DNA of 64,000 bases from Apolygus lucorum (taxonomy: Eukaryota; Arthropoda; Insecta; Hemiptera; Miridae), in assembly GCA_009739505.2 (NCBI GenBank), contig CM019183.2, positions 50,688,199 to 50,752,198 on the forward strand. Direction: 5' to 3'. Numbering within the stretch: the first letter of the stretch is position 1; every line of letters starts with the position of its first letter. The position numbers were made by a program, and so were the translations under genes. The notes beneath the pieces are model-generated. The model saw only the letters and a program-made list of their open reading frames with translations. It was not told the origin of the DNA and searched no databases. This document shows positions 1-11,327 of the stretch, one piece after another.

Positions 1-1324
1 CACCAATGACACCAGCCACCTGGAGGCGAGATGCCAGTACTTTTTGGAAGTGGCGGAAGACTACCGAGGACACAGAGATCGGTCGATAGCCTCCAGGCCC
101 ACTTCCCCCTTTCTTGGGGATAAACACGGTCCGGGTACGGGTTAACGCTTTCGGGGGTCTTCCCGCAAGGAGGAGCAGGTTGAGGATGAGCAGCTTAATC
201 GTTTTTGGTGCTTTATTCCAGCGTCGGGCAGAAACACCATCGGGTCCAGCGGAAGTGGAGTTCTTGACACGGCACTTGTGTGCCTCGTCAGACAGCACCG
301 GCGAGCACATTATGCTGCGCAAGGAATCCCTGGTGGAGACTGGGGGAACCACACACTCCCCAGGGTCGTGACTGGGAGCACTCAGAAGTGGCTCCCAGAA
401 ATCCACAAACTCCTGGAGAGGGGGTTGAACTTGATTTTCCCCAGGCTCCTCCAGTACCTCCGCAGCCACACGCGCCGGGTGCTTCCTCCACAAACTCTGA
501 ACCCGGTGGTACTCCCGCCGTCTCGCTTGTTTAGCTGCTCTGCGACCTCCACGCAACACCACTCTGGGAGGAGGTCCCCCCTGGTGCTGCGTCACAGTCA
601 CATCCCCAACCCGCGGGAAGATTCTCCCTAAATAGGCTGCAACCTCATCTTCCAGGTTATCCAGCCCTTCAGCAGCCCGCCTCACCAGATCCTGCAGGTA
701 GGTGCTTTCATAGCCTTCAATACGACCTACCTGCCCCCCGAGCCTCAAGACTTCGGTCTTCAGATCGGCAAGAAGACCGGAGGTCCCGGGGGAAGGATAC
801 TGAATGGCAGGCTGCAGCTCCACATCAGCAATAGGAGATGCGGGAGAAGCCCCACTGCTATTTGCCAGGATAGCTTCCTGGACAAGCTGCTTATAGTGGG
901 GCTTCAGGCGGATGTTCTTGATGGCAATGACTGTGCGCGGGGGAAAACGTTCATTCAGATAAACATTAATATTATGTACCCCATTGCGCACAGCCACTGC
1001 CTCATCTGCCGCCATCCTGCGCAATTCCTCGAAAGCATACCTGTGCTGTATTCGTTCAATATCAATAGCAGCATTAGCAGCAACAGGATGCTTCCGGCTG
1101 ACGTGGAGACCAAGGCCGGACCTGGTAGTGAATGCCCGCTCACAATGGGCACACTGGTGGTTCAAAGAGGCAGTGGAAGAGGAAGAGGGTTGGGATGACG
1201 AGGAAGAGGAGGAGGGTGAGGATGGCCGACGCCCCTGCCTGGGGCGCCTCTGAGCGCCTCCCCTAATACCCCGCGAGCCAATGGGCTGGCGGGGGTTATG
1301 AGGCATTTCTGGGGTTCGATCCAT
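1..1324 (-). CDS. R2-clade non-LTR retrotransposon protein, N-terminal part (runs off left edge)
   Basis: An open frame of about 441 codons reads leftward from an ATG at 1324-1322 to the window edge without a stop; an in-frame TGA lies a few codons upstream, so this is the first Met after a stop. A Pro/Arg/Ser-rich leader is followed at about residues 57-79 by a C2H2 zinc finger (CAHC...H...H), typical of R2-type DNA-binding domains. Near the edge are the start of the reverse transcriptase domain (SAGPDGVSARRW, TVFIPK, RPISVSS). R2-clade elements encode one protein with DNA-binding, RT and endonuclease domains used in target-primed reverse transcription. Catalytic RT and endonuclease regions lie outside the window. 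No frame damage is seen in the visible part, suggesting a young or active copy. Short plus-strand ORFs here are shadows. The clade call rests on the finger-plus-RT layout. Confidence 0.85.
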   Translation of the reverse strand, partial: MDRTPEMPHNPRQPIGSRGIRGGAQRRPRQGRRPSSPSSSSSSSQPSSSSTASLNHQCAHCERAFTTRSGLGLHVSRKHPVAANAAIDIERIQHRYAFEELRRMAADEAVAVRNGVHNINVYLNERFPPRTVIAIKNIRLKPHYKQLVQEAILANSSGASPASPIADVELQPAIQYPSPGTSGLLADLKTEVLRLGGQVGRIEGYESTYLQDLVRRAAEGLDNLEDEVAAYLGRIFPRVGDVTVTQHQGGPPPRVVLRGGRRAAKQARRREYHRVQSLWRKHPARVAAEVLEEPGENQVQPPLQEFVDFWEPLLSAPSHDPGECVVPPVSTRDSLRSIMCSPVLSDEAHKCRVKNSTSAGPDGVSARRWNKAPKTIKLLILNLLLLAGRPPKALTRTRTVFIPKKGGSGPGGYRPISVSSVVFRHFQKVLASRLQVAGVIG

Positions 1325-1566
1325 AACGAGGGGGCGCTTTCAATAAAGGGTCAGGGAACCCGTTGACAGGGGTCCCCTCCCTAGTCGCCAGAGGGTCATT
1401 CAGCCACCCCTGGAACTTCAAGAAGGGTCCATCAGGGAAACCTAATAGGACCACCTCTATTTATCCCAGGGGGCCCGGGTTGTGCGACGGGGACGCATGA
1501 CCTTGACTTGGATAGGGATAAGAAGGGCTCCGAAGAGATAAAAACACCCTCTATTACCCTACCCCA
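1325..1566 (-). promoter_or_regulatory. Probable 5' untranslated leader of the R2-like element
   Basis: GC-richer sequence directly upstream of the R2-like ATG, sharply different from the AT-rich DNA beyond about 1570. It contains an imperfect inverted repeat (1510-1527 against 1547-1565) able to form a stem near its outer end. R2 5' ends often carry a self-cleaving HDV-like ribozyme; I cannot demonstrate that fold here. The exact element boundary and target site are not visible, and no 28S rDNA flank is seen. Confidence 0.4.
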
Positions 1567-1970
1567 ACAACCCAAGATGCAGCTTTTTCCACCAAGCTCC
1601 TCAAAAAAGCGTCGAGATCAAAGGATCAAGGTTGTCAAAAAATGTTAATCCTAAAGAAGTTATTGGACCCCAATAATTATAATCATTAAAAAAAGGACCC
1701 TTAGAGATGTCCAATTTTCTTGGCACCGTTTCAATTTCGACAGAATGCCCACTAACTTGTAGGAGCTTTTCTGTTAACACCAAATACACACATCAAGAAA
1801 AGATTTGCATCGCCTTTTATTTTGGATTTTTGTTTTGTTTGGACTTTTAAAAAGTTCATCTAATTTAAAAATTTAAACATAAAAGCTTTATTTTGATTAA
1901 TTTATCCACTCAAAAATTTTTCCAAGAAAACGGCAAAACTCACGTAAATTGTCTAAAAACATTTTTAAAA
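1567..1970. other. AT-rich intergenic sequence
   Basis: No gene, RNA or repeat could be supported between the R2-like leader and the first family A copy. Short ORFs are not convincing. Confidence 0.5.
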
Positions 1971-2685
1971 CGTTGCAAATTATTACACATAAATGTATTA
2001 TTTTTCTGTATTTATCACTCGACTGCAAAGAACACAGCTTTGTCATTGTCACTACCAACCATATTTGGCCTTCACAATCAAGTTTATTTTGAAGAAATAA
2101 AAGTTTACACTGAATGCGAAGAAGTAGGAAGTTGCGAGTGCCTTCTTTAGGGAATTTGATTACTGGTTGCTAAGGACGCAAAACTGAGTGCAACTCGAAG
2201 AAACGAACAGCGATCGCATTTTGGTCAAATAAAATTTAAACGGAGATTGGACCTCTTGCGACACACGCTCGTGTTTCTGATTTATCGTATGACCAAACCT
2301 TAAGTTCTAATAGGGAGCGAAAGGTTGGTCCTACAGAGCTCTGGGTGGTCTCCTTCGATTCTAAACATTCAATAATATCATAAACTGAAGAAAAAACAAT
2401 ACCTTAATAGCAAATTTTTTTGAGCTTGGGCGTTTTGAAAGTAACAGCCCTTAGAAGTGACTGACATCAACCAAAAGCTTCGGGGCACAATTAGACCCCA
2501 AATGGAGCCCATATACCAAATTTCATCAAAAATCGATCCGTGGGAACTAAGGAAAATACCGCGTACGGCCAAATGTTTTTTCGATTTTTGTACCTAGAAA
2601 CGTAAACCATCAAATTTTGAGGGGGGTTAAACATTTTTCTTTTTCTTGGTCGATTCCAAAGTTTCATTATTGAAAATAATGAACC
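1971..2685 (+). mobile_element. Family A element, full-length divergent copy
   Basis: Starts CGTTGCAAATTATTACAC and ends in the terminal hairpin ATTATTGAAAATAATGAACC followed by AAAA. It contains the shared internal blocks: AACAGCGATCGCATTTTGG, a GAGCTCTG(G/T) segment, the AAATTTCATCAAAAATCG motif and a short CGCGTACGG remnant of the microsatellite. It carries the longer 5' part with CTTCACAATCAAGTTTATT. Confidence 0.8.
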
Positions 2686-3217
2686 AAAAAATGAGTTTAG
2701 TACTCTGTACTGTTTTCCTACATATGCGGGAGGTTTTTTATAGACAATTTTAGTAAATTGTATTTTTCAGTTTTTGTTCATTTTCTGATGAGAAAAGTTG
2801 TTTTACGGAGAAAATGATCAAAATATGGTATAGTTTATGTGTCCTGTGAAAATATGAACCAATTTCGATGAAATTTTCAGGACTAACGTGTCTTAGTCCT
2901 TAATAAATAATTTAGACAGTAGGTATAATAATAAAGTTAGAGTGATAGGTAAGTTATCTTCTGGAATGAATATTGATCCTTTTAAAAAATCACTCGTACT
3001 CTTTTCAAAATGAATTATCCCTATTTCAAAATGAATTTATCCTTCATAAAGCGGGACAAAATCTTGAAGGGAACAAGAGAATATCCTTCGTGTGAAACAA
3101 CAATATAGGGTGTATCCGCGGTCACACCCATTGACTGTACAAACTTCGTAATACATAATTTATTATGCTTTTCATCTTGCCCAGAACAGCGTCCGGGCAG
3201 CCTTTGCATTGAGAAAA
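2686..3217. other. Unassigned AT-rich sequence
   Basis: A stretch at about 2840-2890 (AATTTCGATGAAATTTTCAGG) resembles the internal motif of family B and may be a decayed fragment. No coding capacity was recognised. Confidence 0.3.
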
Positions 3218-3825
3218 CGCTGCAAACTAATACACAAAGGTTTATTATTTTTCTATATAGATTACTCGTCTGCAAAGAACACGGCTTTGCCATTGTTACC
3301 ACCATCCAACATGAAGAAAAACATCGATCGCATTTCGGTCAGCTAACATTTGAACGGAGATTAGGCCTCTTTTGCGATTCACGCTCGTGTTTCTGATTTA
3401 TCATACGTCCAACCCTTAAATTCTCGTAAGGAACGAACGGTTCGTCCTACAGGGCTCCGCGTGGTCTCAAAAAATTCTATACTATCGTAAATTGATGGAA
3501 AAACAATACCTTTAAATCAAAATTTTTTGAGTTAAGGCGTTTTCAAACTTTCAAAATTGATTTTGGAACCCTTAGAAGTGACCTACATCAACCAAAATCT
3601 TCGGGGCACAACTAGACCCCAAATGGAGCCTACATACCAAATTTCATCAAAATCGGTCAATGCTAAGTGGGGAAAGTGCCGCGTACGGCGGACGGACGGC
3701 CAAATTTTTATTCGATTTTTGGATTCTACGTACCTTGAAATGTAAACCAACAAATTTTGAGGGGGTGTTAAAAATAAAATTTTTCTTGGTCGATTCCAAA
3801 GGTTCATTATTGAAAATAATGAACC
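3218..3825 (+). mobile_element. Family A element, complete copy
   Basis: Runs from CGCTGCAAACTAATACAC to the terminal hairpin ending ATAATGAACC. It has the subterminal GGTTTATTATTTTTC that mirrors the terminal hairpin, the GATCGCATTTCGG block, and a GCGGACGGACGGCC microsatellite next to TTTTTATTCG. The 60-80 residue ORFs in it recur in other copies because the DNA is repeated and are not evidence of coding. Confidence 0.85.
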
Positions 3826-5145
3826 TGAAAACCCTAAAAACCTCGAACATGGCTTTGTATGAATTTCTTGTAAGTTTAAACTTCTTGAACACCTACAAAC
3901 ATTTGCAAACCAGTGCAGTTTCTTCAGGAAAAGGGATCTCTCGTATCTCTGGTAATAATAGGTGCTATTATTATTGGTCTGGTTGCCTTCGAGATTTCTT
4001 TCCTCTTTATGAAAGACAAATTCATTTTGTAAAAGGACAATTCAATTTCAAAATGTTAAAAACATACTAACATATGAAACAATATGAAACTCCGGAATTC
4101 GTTTTAGAATGTTCTACAAGGGATTGCCATGCATTTTAAGAAATTTCATTACCAGTTGTTACGGTTTTTATCGAAAATTCGCTAAAAGAGCCATTAAAGC
4201 CGATGTTAATTTGTGTGTTATGTGAACCTTGTAAATAAATAAATATGTTCTCGGTGGGATTGGTTTCATTTCCGGCTTATGCAATAAAAATCAGCAGGGT
4301 GGTTTCAAAGGCGGGCGGGCCGCTGCCGTTAAGCGCCTGCGATATTCCTGGCCAGTCTTCCTCTATTGATCTGTCTAGCAAACCCCCAAGCAAGCATCTC
4401 AGTCAGACCCTCGTGGGCTTCGCGCTCAGTGCTAAATTCTCCTGTATGTTTCGCCTTCCGTCGGTGCATGTTCTTCACCTGTGGTAACCTTCGCCTGACG
4501 CCCCACCAGATCTCAAGGTACGGAAATTTACTCATTTGCAAAATCTAGAGTGCAATAACCAATAGTGGTACGTAAGTGCGATTCAACTCAAAAGCAGGCT
4601 TCTTCAAAGATTACAACATCATAACAAACAATGACCGGAAGTAAATAATTTTATCACTAGAACCGTAAGCTACGAACCTACTTCATAGCAATTGATGAAA
4701 ATCCGTTCTGGTTGTAGTTTTTCGAAGCTTTTTTCACAAAATTGTGCTTCTTCACTAGTGGAGATTGAATAGCTTTGCATACGGCAGCAAGTTAAAAACG
4801 TTTTCAAGTAAAGCAAGTAAAAAACGGGTTCTTCAAAATCAAAATTTTTGTGTTCAACATCTTTTTAAACAATTTAGGTACCAAACAGACTATGTTTCCA
4901 TGGTCAGTCCTTTTCAATAGCTACAAGAAATAGCTGTCCAATTTTGAATAAATTGTATATCTTATGCTATTAAATCTGAAAAGATAAATAATCGATTAAG
5001 CCTTCAGCTTACATAATATTTTCCATATGATTATTAGGTCTCGTTTTATAAGTATGCATTATATTTCTACGAATTATTCGTTTAGTCTGATTTGAAATGG
5101 AATGCCATACAATTGATTTACGTTGAGAGAACTGAATATTATTTT
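3826..5145. other. Unassigned sequence with a GC-richer patch
   Basis: Mostly AT-rich with no supported gene. A GC-richer patch at about 4245-4530 has a minus-strand frame of 70 residues (4541-4329) with protein-like, charged composition and could be a decayed transposon coding fragment; I do not recognise it. Confidence 0.3.
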
Positions 5146-5750
5146 GGTTTATTATTTTCAATAATGAACCTTTGGAATCGACCAAGAAAAAAAAATTTTA
5201 ACACCCCCTCAAAATTTGATGGTTTACGTTTCAAGGTACGTAGAATCCAAAAATCGAATAAAAATTTGGCCGTCCGTCCGCCGTACGCGGCACTTTTGCC
5301 ACTTAGCATTGACCGATTTTGATGAAATTTGGTATGCAGGTTCCATTCGGGGCCTAGTTGTGCCCTGAAGATTTTGGTTGATGTAGGTCACTTCTAAGGG
5401 TTCCAAAATCAATTTTGAAAGTTAGAAAACGCCCTAACTCAAAAAATGTTGATATAAAGGTATTGTTTTTCCTTCAATTTAAGATTCTATAGAATTTTTA
5501 GAATTTTTTGAGACCACGCGGAGCTCTGTAGGACAAACCGTTCGCTCACTACGAGAATTTAAAGTTTGGACGTACGATAAATCAGAAACACGAGTGTGAA
5601 TCGCAAAAGAGGCCTAATCTCCGTTCAAATTTTAGCTGACCGAAATGCGATCGATGTTTTTCTTCATGTTGGATGGTTGGTGGCTTTGCAGACGAGTGAT
5701 CTATATAGAACAATAAAAAATGATAAACCATTGTGTAATAATTTGCAGCG
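5146..5750 (-). mobile_element. Family A element, complete copy
   Basis: On the plus strand it runs from TTTT plus GGTTTATTATTTTC to TTTGCAGCG plus TTTTT. It has the full standard body: CCGTCCGTCCGCCGTACGCGG microsatellite region, the GATTTTGATGAAATTTGGTA motif and the ACCACGCGGAGCTCTGTAGG block. Close in sequence to the copies at 38.2 and 40.2 kb. Confidence 0.9.
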
Positions 5751-6592
5751 TTTTTGTGATTTGGTCTTGTGAATACAATATACTATAATAAACTTTGAGG
5801 GACACGTTGCACATCATAAATCCACATTTGTTTTCAATCAATTGGCATAGCTATTTATACAGTTTTTTGTTTTGTTATTGTTGACAACTTTGGATTTACT
5901 TCAAAGTTATTATGGATTAGGTACCTTATTATAATCGTTATTTGTTATGACCTGGACTATAAAAATGTCGATACTATGCTGTGTCTAATGGCAACCCGAT
6001 ATAATGGGCAGCTCGCCTCGATCGTGAAAATAGAGTTTCATATTTGGGAATTTACCAGTATTACTACTCAATAACACTACCAAGCGTTTTACATTAACTG
6101 ATCCGTGATATTCGTGAGGGAGTTATACTGCGCACCCAACTTGGCAGATAGTTTTTGTTTGTATTTGTCATAAATGAACATCAACAATATCCGTATAAAA
6201 ATTGGTATATCATGTTTTGAATTATACTCTTGGATAATCTAGATTTGACTCTAATTCAGCAGCTGTTGGATTCCTCTTATAAGATCCAGAAAAATCCTAG
6301 TTTTGGTTCATTATTCTTATCAAATAATTTCAAACCTAACCTTTTGAAACAAGCAAGAACCACCCTCAAAATTTGCATTTTTTCATTAAATTATACTTGC
6401 AGTTTTTTAATTGAGAAAACGTTAAAATAAAAAATTAAAATAGAAAAAATTAAGTTTGGGATTTTGGTATATTTGAAATGAAGCATTTGCAGTTATGAAT
6501 AAAGCCGATGGAGAGGACTAGAATCATACAAGATATTAAGCCTGAGGATGCTGGCGAGTTGTGCCAGGGAAACAAGTCAGTTCCCTTCTTTT
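5751..6592. other. Unassigned AT-rich sequence
   Basis: No gene recognised. A short relic at about 6115-6160 matches the 5' end of family B (CCCAACTTGGCAGA, minus orientation). A 66-residue plus ORF at 6230-6430 is not convincing. Confidence 0.3.
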
Positions 6593-7176
6593 GGTTTACT
6601 ATTTTCAATACGGAACCTTTGGAATCGAACAAGAAACAAATTTTAACCCCCCTAAAAATTCGTTGGTTCACACTTCAAGGTACGTAGAATCCGAAATTCG
6701 AATACAAATTTTACCGTCCTTACGCGGCATTTTCCTTAGTTCTCATCGACCGATTTTGATGAAATTTGGTATGTAGGCTCTATATGAGGTCTACTTTGTG
6801 CCCCAAAGCTTTTGGTTGATGTCGGTCACTTTTAAGGGTTGAAAAATAAGGGTTGAAATTTTGAAAACGCCCTAGCTCAAATAATTTTTATATAAAGGTT
6901 TTTTTTTTCATTAATTTAAGATAGTATTGCATTTTTAGAGACCACGCGGAGCTCTGTAGGGCAAACCGTTCGCTTCCTACGAGTCTTTAAGGGTTGGACT
7001 TAAGATAAATCAGAAACACGAATGTGAATCGCAAAAGAGGCGATTCAAAAATTTTAGCTGACCAAAATGCGATCGCTGTAGGTACGAGGTAGGCAGGTGG
7101 TGACAGTGGCAAATCCGAGTTCTTTGCAGCCGAGTGATCTATATTAAAAATTAGCCTTATGTAATAATTTGCAGCG
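6593..7176 (-). mobile_element. Family A element, divergent copy
   Basis: Flanked by TTTT, starts GGTTTACTATTTTC, ends TTTGCAGCG. Older than its neighbours: the microsatellite is reduced and the body has many changes, but GATTTTGATGAAATTTGGTA, ACCACGCGGAGCTCTGTAGG and GATCGCTGT blocks remain in order. Confidence 0.8.
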
Positions 7177-7375
7177 TTTTTACAAATAGAACCCAAAACC
7201 CGTGTAGCACCTGTATCTAATGTGGGTGGTTTTAGGTAACACATTACATTATATTAAGAAAATTGTCAAAACAGCATCAAAAGCAATATAAATCTTGATA
7301 TTACAATTTCGTAATTCGCGAATATATGTAAGGAGGGTCCCTCTTTTGATCAAATTCAATCAGGAGGAGGGATGA

Positions 7376-8553
7376 AACCCTAATTGGACCATGGTATCAC
7401 TGCTGTCACCGAAAACATCTCAGGAACTCCACAGATATCCCAAAGTGTAACCGGAATGACCAAAATTAAATTGAAATATTAAATTTGAAGGACAGAAGAA
7501 TTTTTGTCCCTAAATAGAGTTATGAAAACATTTCCAAAGAAATCGATGAAAAACCTTTCAAAATGTTTGTCATGTCATCATTTTGCTCCGAGTTTACCAA
7601 GGTAGCGGAAGCTTTGTTTTCACTTTTCAAGGTTGAAAAAAAAAAGTTCTCCAAAATCAAAATTTCCCCTCGAGTTTTACATTTTAGAACTTCTTGAACA
7701 CTTTTGGTTCCGTGTCTGAGTGTCTGTGTGTGTGTCTGTCATGAAATCCTTGTCACAGCCATAACTTCTTCATTTCTCACCCGATTTCGATGAAATTTCA
7801 GGGATTATGCGGATTAAGTTGTAGATGGTCCCCTATGAAAATCATCACCGCCGGACTGATAGTAGCCACTGCGCATGCGCAAACTTGAATTCCTTGTAAC
7901 AGCCATAACTTCCACATTTTTCATCCGATTTCGATGAAATTTTCCGGGATTGCGCGGTTTAGATAGAGACAGTCCTCAATGAAAATCAAGGCCTTAAAAT
8001 TGACAGGAGCCTTTGCGCATGCGCAAACGTAAAATCCTCGTAACAGCCATAACACTTACATTTTTCATCCGAATTTGATGAAATTTTCTAGGATTGTTCA
8101 GATTGGCGTGTAGATGGTCCCCTATGAAAATCATCTCCCCCAGACTAATAGTAGTTGTAGCGTATGCGGAAACGTGAATTCCTTATATCAGCTATAACTT
8201 CGACATTTTCCATCCGATTTCGACGAAATTTCTTAGAATTATTCAGATTAGCGTGTAGATGGTCCGCTATGAGGGCAGTGGAAGGTACTTAGAAATTGAT
8301 GTTTTGATATTAACTCCTACGCGTCGGATCATCTATAATCGGGTTATGGATTCGAGGAAGCTATGTGCCACACCCACTTGGCGGACGTTTTTGACTTCTA
8401 ATAGCTTACAAAAATGTTTCAAAAAATTTAGCTCTTTCCATTAATTTTTAAATTTTAATTTAAATCTTGTTAATCTGGTGACATTTTGGGAAAGCTGTAG
8501 AATTCCCAAGACCTTTTCAGTGACACTAGTGACACCATGGTCCAATTAGGGTT
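7376..8553. mobile_element. TIR transposon (non-autonomous) interrupted by a family B copy
   Basis: The left end AACCCTAATTGGACCATGGT is matched inverted at the right end, and the inverted similarity continues for roughly 90 bp on each side. The remaining internal sequence (7466-7584 and 8394-8460) is AT-rich without an ORF, so the host element was about 370 bp before insertion. Confidence 0.7.
7585..8393 (-). mobile_element. Family B element, complete copy with about three internal repeat units
   Basis: The terminal hairpin is at 7585-7612 (GGTAGCGGAAGC arm) and the other end is the inverse of AAAACGTCCGCCAAGTGG at 8376-8393. Inside are a TGTGTCTGT microsatellite and units of about 144 bp, each holding CCGATTTCGATGAAATTT and a GCGCATGCGC palindrome (7870-7881 and 8014-8025; a third at about 8160 is degenerate). 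Confidence 0.8.
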
Positions 8554-9271
8554 AAAAGTGGGGTTAACAAGAAGCTATAAATAATAACTATTACGATAAG
8601 AAAAGATCAACATCTGAAAAAAACTGTTTAACTGGGATAAACGTTGAGTTTGCACTGATTGAAAAGGATACTCAGGAATACTTAAGGCTAAATGTCACGA
8701 TGTTTTAGTGTGATTCTGAAATGAGGGATGGCAGCACCATCGGGGCCGAATTTCGTTTACTCCTCAGTTGAGAACGGATCAAGATATTTTAGTTCTGCAA
8801 ACGGATTTCTTTTCAAGATCACCGTAGAATTCCGGGTAATTGGTTTAGAAGGTGTGCAAAAATTTTTTGCACACAGTTCCAGCAAAAATTTGTTCAAATT
8901 TCGAACATTTTCAAAAAGTGGCCTTATAGCCACTTGCAGAACCTCCATCAGAATACGAATCCGTTTGCAGAATATTTCTAACTTGATCATAGCCGTCGGA
9001 TTCACGTTTTTACGATTTGGAGAGGTGGCGAGGGGGGCGATCATGGGCTGGGGGGGAGGGCGGCGATCAAACGCCCCGCCGCCCACTTGACCTTCACATT
9101 CATGTTTTGCTAGTATGCACCCTTTGGTCTCTATTCCTTTTCCTGGCCTCCTAATAGGTAGCTACCATCAACCTTCCCATTTCCAACTCCTCTGTCTTGA
9201 GGTTGATCGAATTGGGCGAAATTTCCATAAAAAGCAAGACATAGACAAATAACTTATGAGAAAGATTCTGC

Positions 9272-10020
9272 ATTAATTTGATTCAGGTAATGGTTTGCAC
9301 TACTAAATAGTTGGTTCTGAAATTGTGGTAATTTCAGTTCACTGTACATGGACTAGGTAGGTACCTACTTAGTTGTTCAAGTTTCGTTGTACAAAATCTA
9401 GTTGCAAAAGTCATCTCACACCGTTCTAGTTGCACTAGCAATAGATGGTTTGAGGAGCTAATTCTTGACGTTTGACGTTGATTTCCAAATTTTGTGAACA
9501 GCTAATGACGATGAAAAAATAATTAGTAGGTTATTCACTCTGCAATAGTGTTGAAAAAGGTAAAAACACCTGTTCATTATTTACCAAAAATTCAAATATC
9601 TTTGAAATAATATCAAAATAAATCTAAATAATTGAAACTAAAATCCCCCGTGTCTGAATTTTTATTCTCGAATTCTCTCTTCTAAGAGTTAAATTATCAA
9701 TTTTCTCTGTTTTTTAATGTCATTTTTGATTTCATGTAATTATAAATCAAATTACAAACATGACTGTCCCAAAATTACCGTTAGTGCACTAATAAATATC
9801 CTAGAACTAGGGATAGTGCTGTGGTCTTACAAGGTAATTACCATATAGATGGCAACCCTACGTGTTTACCTTTTCGGATTACTCAAAAAGTTCGAGAAGA
9901 GTTCAAGGTCGCACACCTTTCTCATTCGCTAGCGATCCCGGGTACATCGGGCACTGTTGACGTTCGAATACTATAGGCAGCAGTACTTTCGTCTAATTCG
10001 TATGATATATGTAGAAATTA
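9272..10020. other. Spacer sequence of the inverted repeat, unassigned
   Basis: AT-rich, with TAGGTAGGTACCTACTTAG at about 9355-9373 and no recognisable coding or repeat family. Confidence 0.4.
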
Positions 10021-10460
10021 TGGCTGTTTCAAGGATTTAATGTTTGCGCATGCGCAGATGCTGTCAATTTGGAGGCCGTGATTTTCGTAGACCATCTACA
10101 CCCCAATCTCCATAATCCTGAAAATGTCATCGAAATCAGATGGGGAATGAAGAAGTTAAGACTGTTACAATTCACGTTTTCGCTTGCGCAGTCACTACTA
10201 TTAGTGCGGGAGTGATTATTTTCATAGGGGACCATCTGCTCGCCAACCCGCACAATTCCTGAAAATTTCGTCGAAATCGGACAATAACTTCTTATAGTTC
10301 TGCCCGATACAAGGATTTCACGACAGATTCAAAGACAGACAGACACGGAACCAAAATTGTTCAGGAAGTTGTAGTTGTAGAACGCGAGTGGAAATTTTGA
10401 TTTTGGAGATTATTTTTTCTTCATCCTTGAAAAGTTAGAACAATACTTCCGCTACTATTG
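10020..10460 (+). mobile_element. Family B fragment, 3' part
   Basis: Contains TGCGCATGCGCA at 10045-10056, two motif units, a CAGACAGACACGGAACC tract and a degenerate hairpin end. The 5' end is missing or too diverged to place. Confidence 0.6.
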
Positions 10461-10720
10461 TTTTCACTTTTCAACGTTTAAAAAAGTACCTACCTCCTTT
10501 GGTTTGGATTCCTACTCGAGTTTTATGTTTTAGACCTTCCTGAACAATTTTGGTTCCGTGTCTGCCTGTCTGTCATGAAATCCTTGTAACACCCGAAACT
10601 ATACGAAGTTGATGTCCAATTTCGATGAAAATTGTTGAGGGGTATTATGCGAGTTGACGTGTAGACGATCCCCTATGAATATCATCGCCCCAGTATCAAT
10701 CAATAACATGTATAACATGC
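10461..10720 (-). mobile_element. Family B fragment joined tail-to-tail with the preceding one
   Basis: Reads inversely: GTTTTCACTTTTCAACG, GGTTCCGTGTCTGCC, CCAATTTCGATGAAAATT and a CCCCTATGAATATCATC block, then decays. Confidence 0.55.
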
Positions 10721-11327
10721 TACCAAACCATTATCAGAATCTTTCTCATAAGTTATTTGTCTATGTGTCTTGATTTTTATGGAAATTTCGCCCAATTCGA
10801 TCAACCTCAAGACAGAGGAGTTGGAAAAGGAAAATGTTGATGGTAGCTACCTATTAGGAGGCCAGGAAAAGGAAATAGAGACCAAAGGGTGCATACTAGC
10901 AAAACATGAATGTGAAGGTCGGGCGGGCGGCGGGGCGTTTGATCGCCGCCCTCCCCCCCAGCCCATGATCGCCCCCCTCGCCACCTCTCCAAATCGTAAA
11001 AACGTGAATCCGACGGCTATGATCAAGTTAGAAAAATTCTGCAAACGGATTCGTATTCTGATGGAGGTTCTGCAAGTGGCTATAAGGCCACTTTTTGAAA
11101 ATGTTCAAAATTTGAACAAATTTTTGCTGCAACTGTGTGCAAAAAATTTTTGCACACTTTCTAAACCAATTACCCGGAATTCTACGGTGATCTTGACAAG
11201 AAATCCGTTTGCAGAACTAAAATATCTCGATCCGTTCTCAACTGAGGAGTAAACGAAATTTTCTTCATTTTGGTGCTGCCACGTGGTGGCAGATTTCACA
11301 ACTAAAGTCGGGACATTTAGCCTTAAC

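Larger units (their letters stand above)
8681..11327. mobile_element. Long inverted-repeat (foldback-like) element with about 590-bp arms
   Basis: The segment 8681-9271 is repeated in inverse orientation at 10735-11327 with high identity, from TTAAGGCTAAATGTC at the outer end to AACTTATGAGAAAGATTCTG at the inner end. Each arm has a GC-rich tract (GGCGATCATGGGCTGGGG) and open frames of 109-120 codons on both strands. The spacer holds family B fragments at 10020-10720. A partial third copy lies at about 30955-31110. No transposase is visible. Confidence 0.75.

Noticed and set aside
114..1253. Plus-strand and other-frame ORFs of 60-117 codons across 114-1253
   Set aside because: They are shadows of the uninterrupted minus-strand R2-like frame, which explains the codon structure, zinc finger and RT motifs.
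1325..1970. 28S rDNA flank for the R2-like element
   Set aside because: I could not find the conserved 28S insertion-site sequence or any rRNA-like GC-rich block.
8728..9090. 120-codon ORF as a host gene
   Set aside because: The same sequence occurs inverted at 10.7-11.3 kb, with frames open on both strands and another partial copy at 31 kb, so it is part of a repeat.
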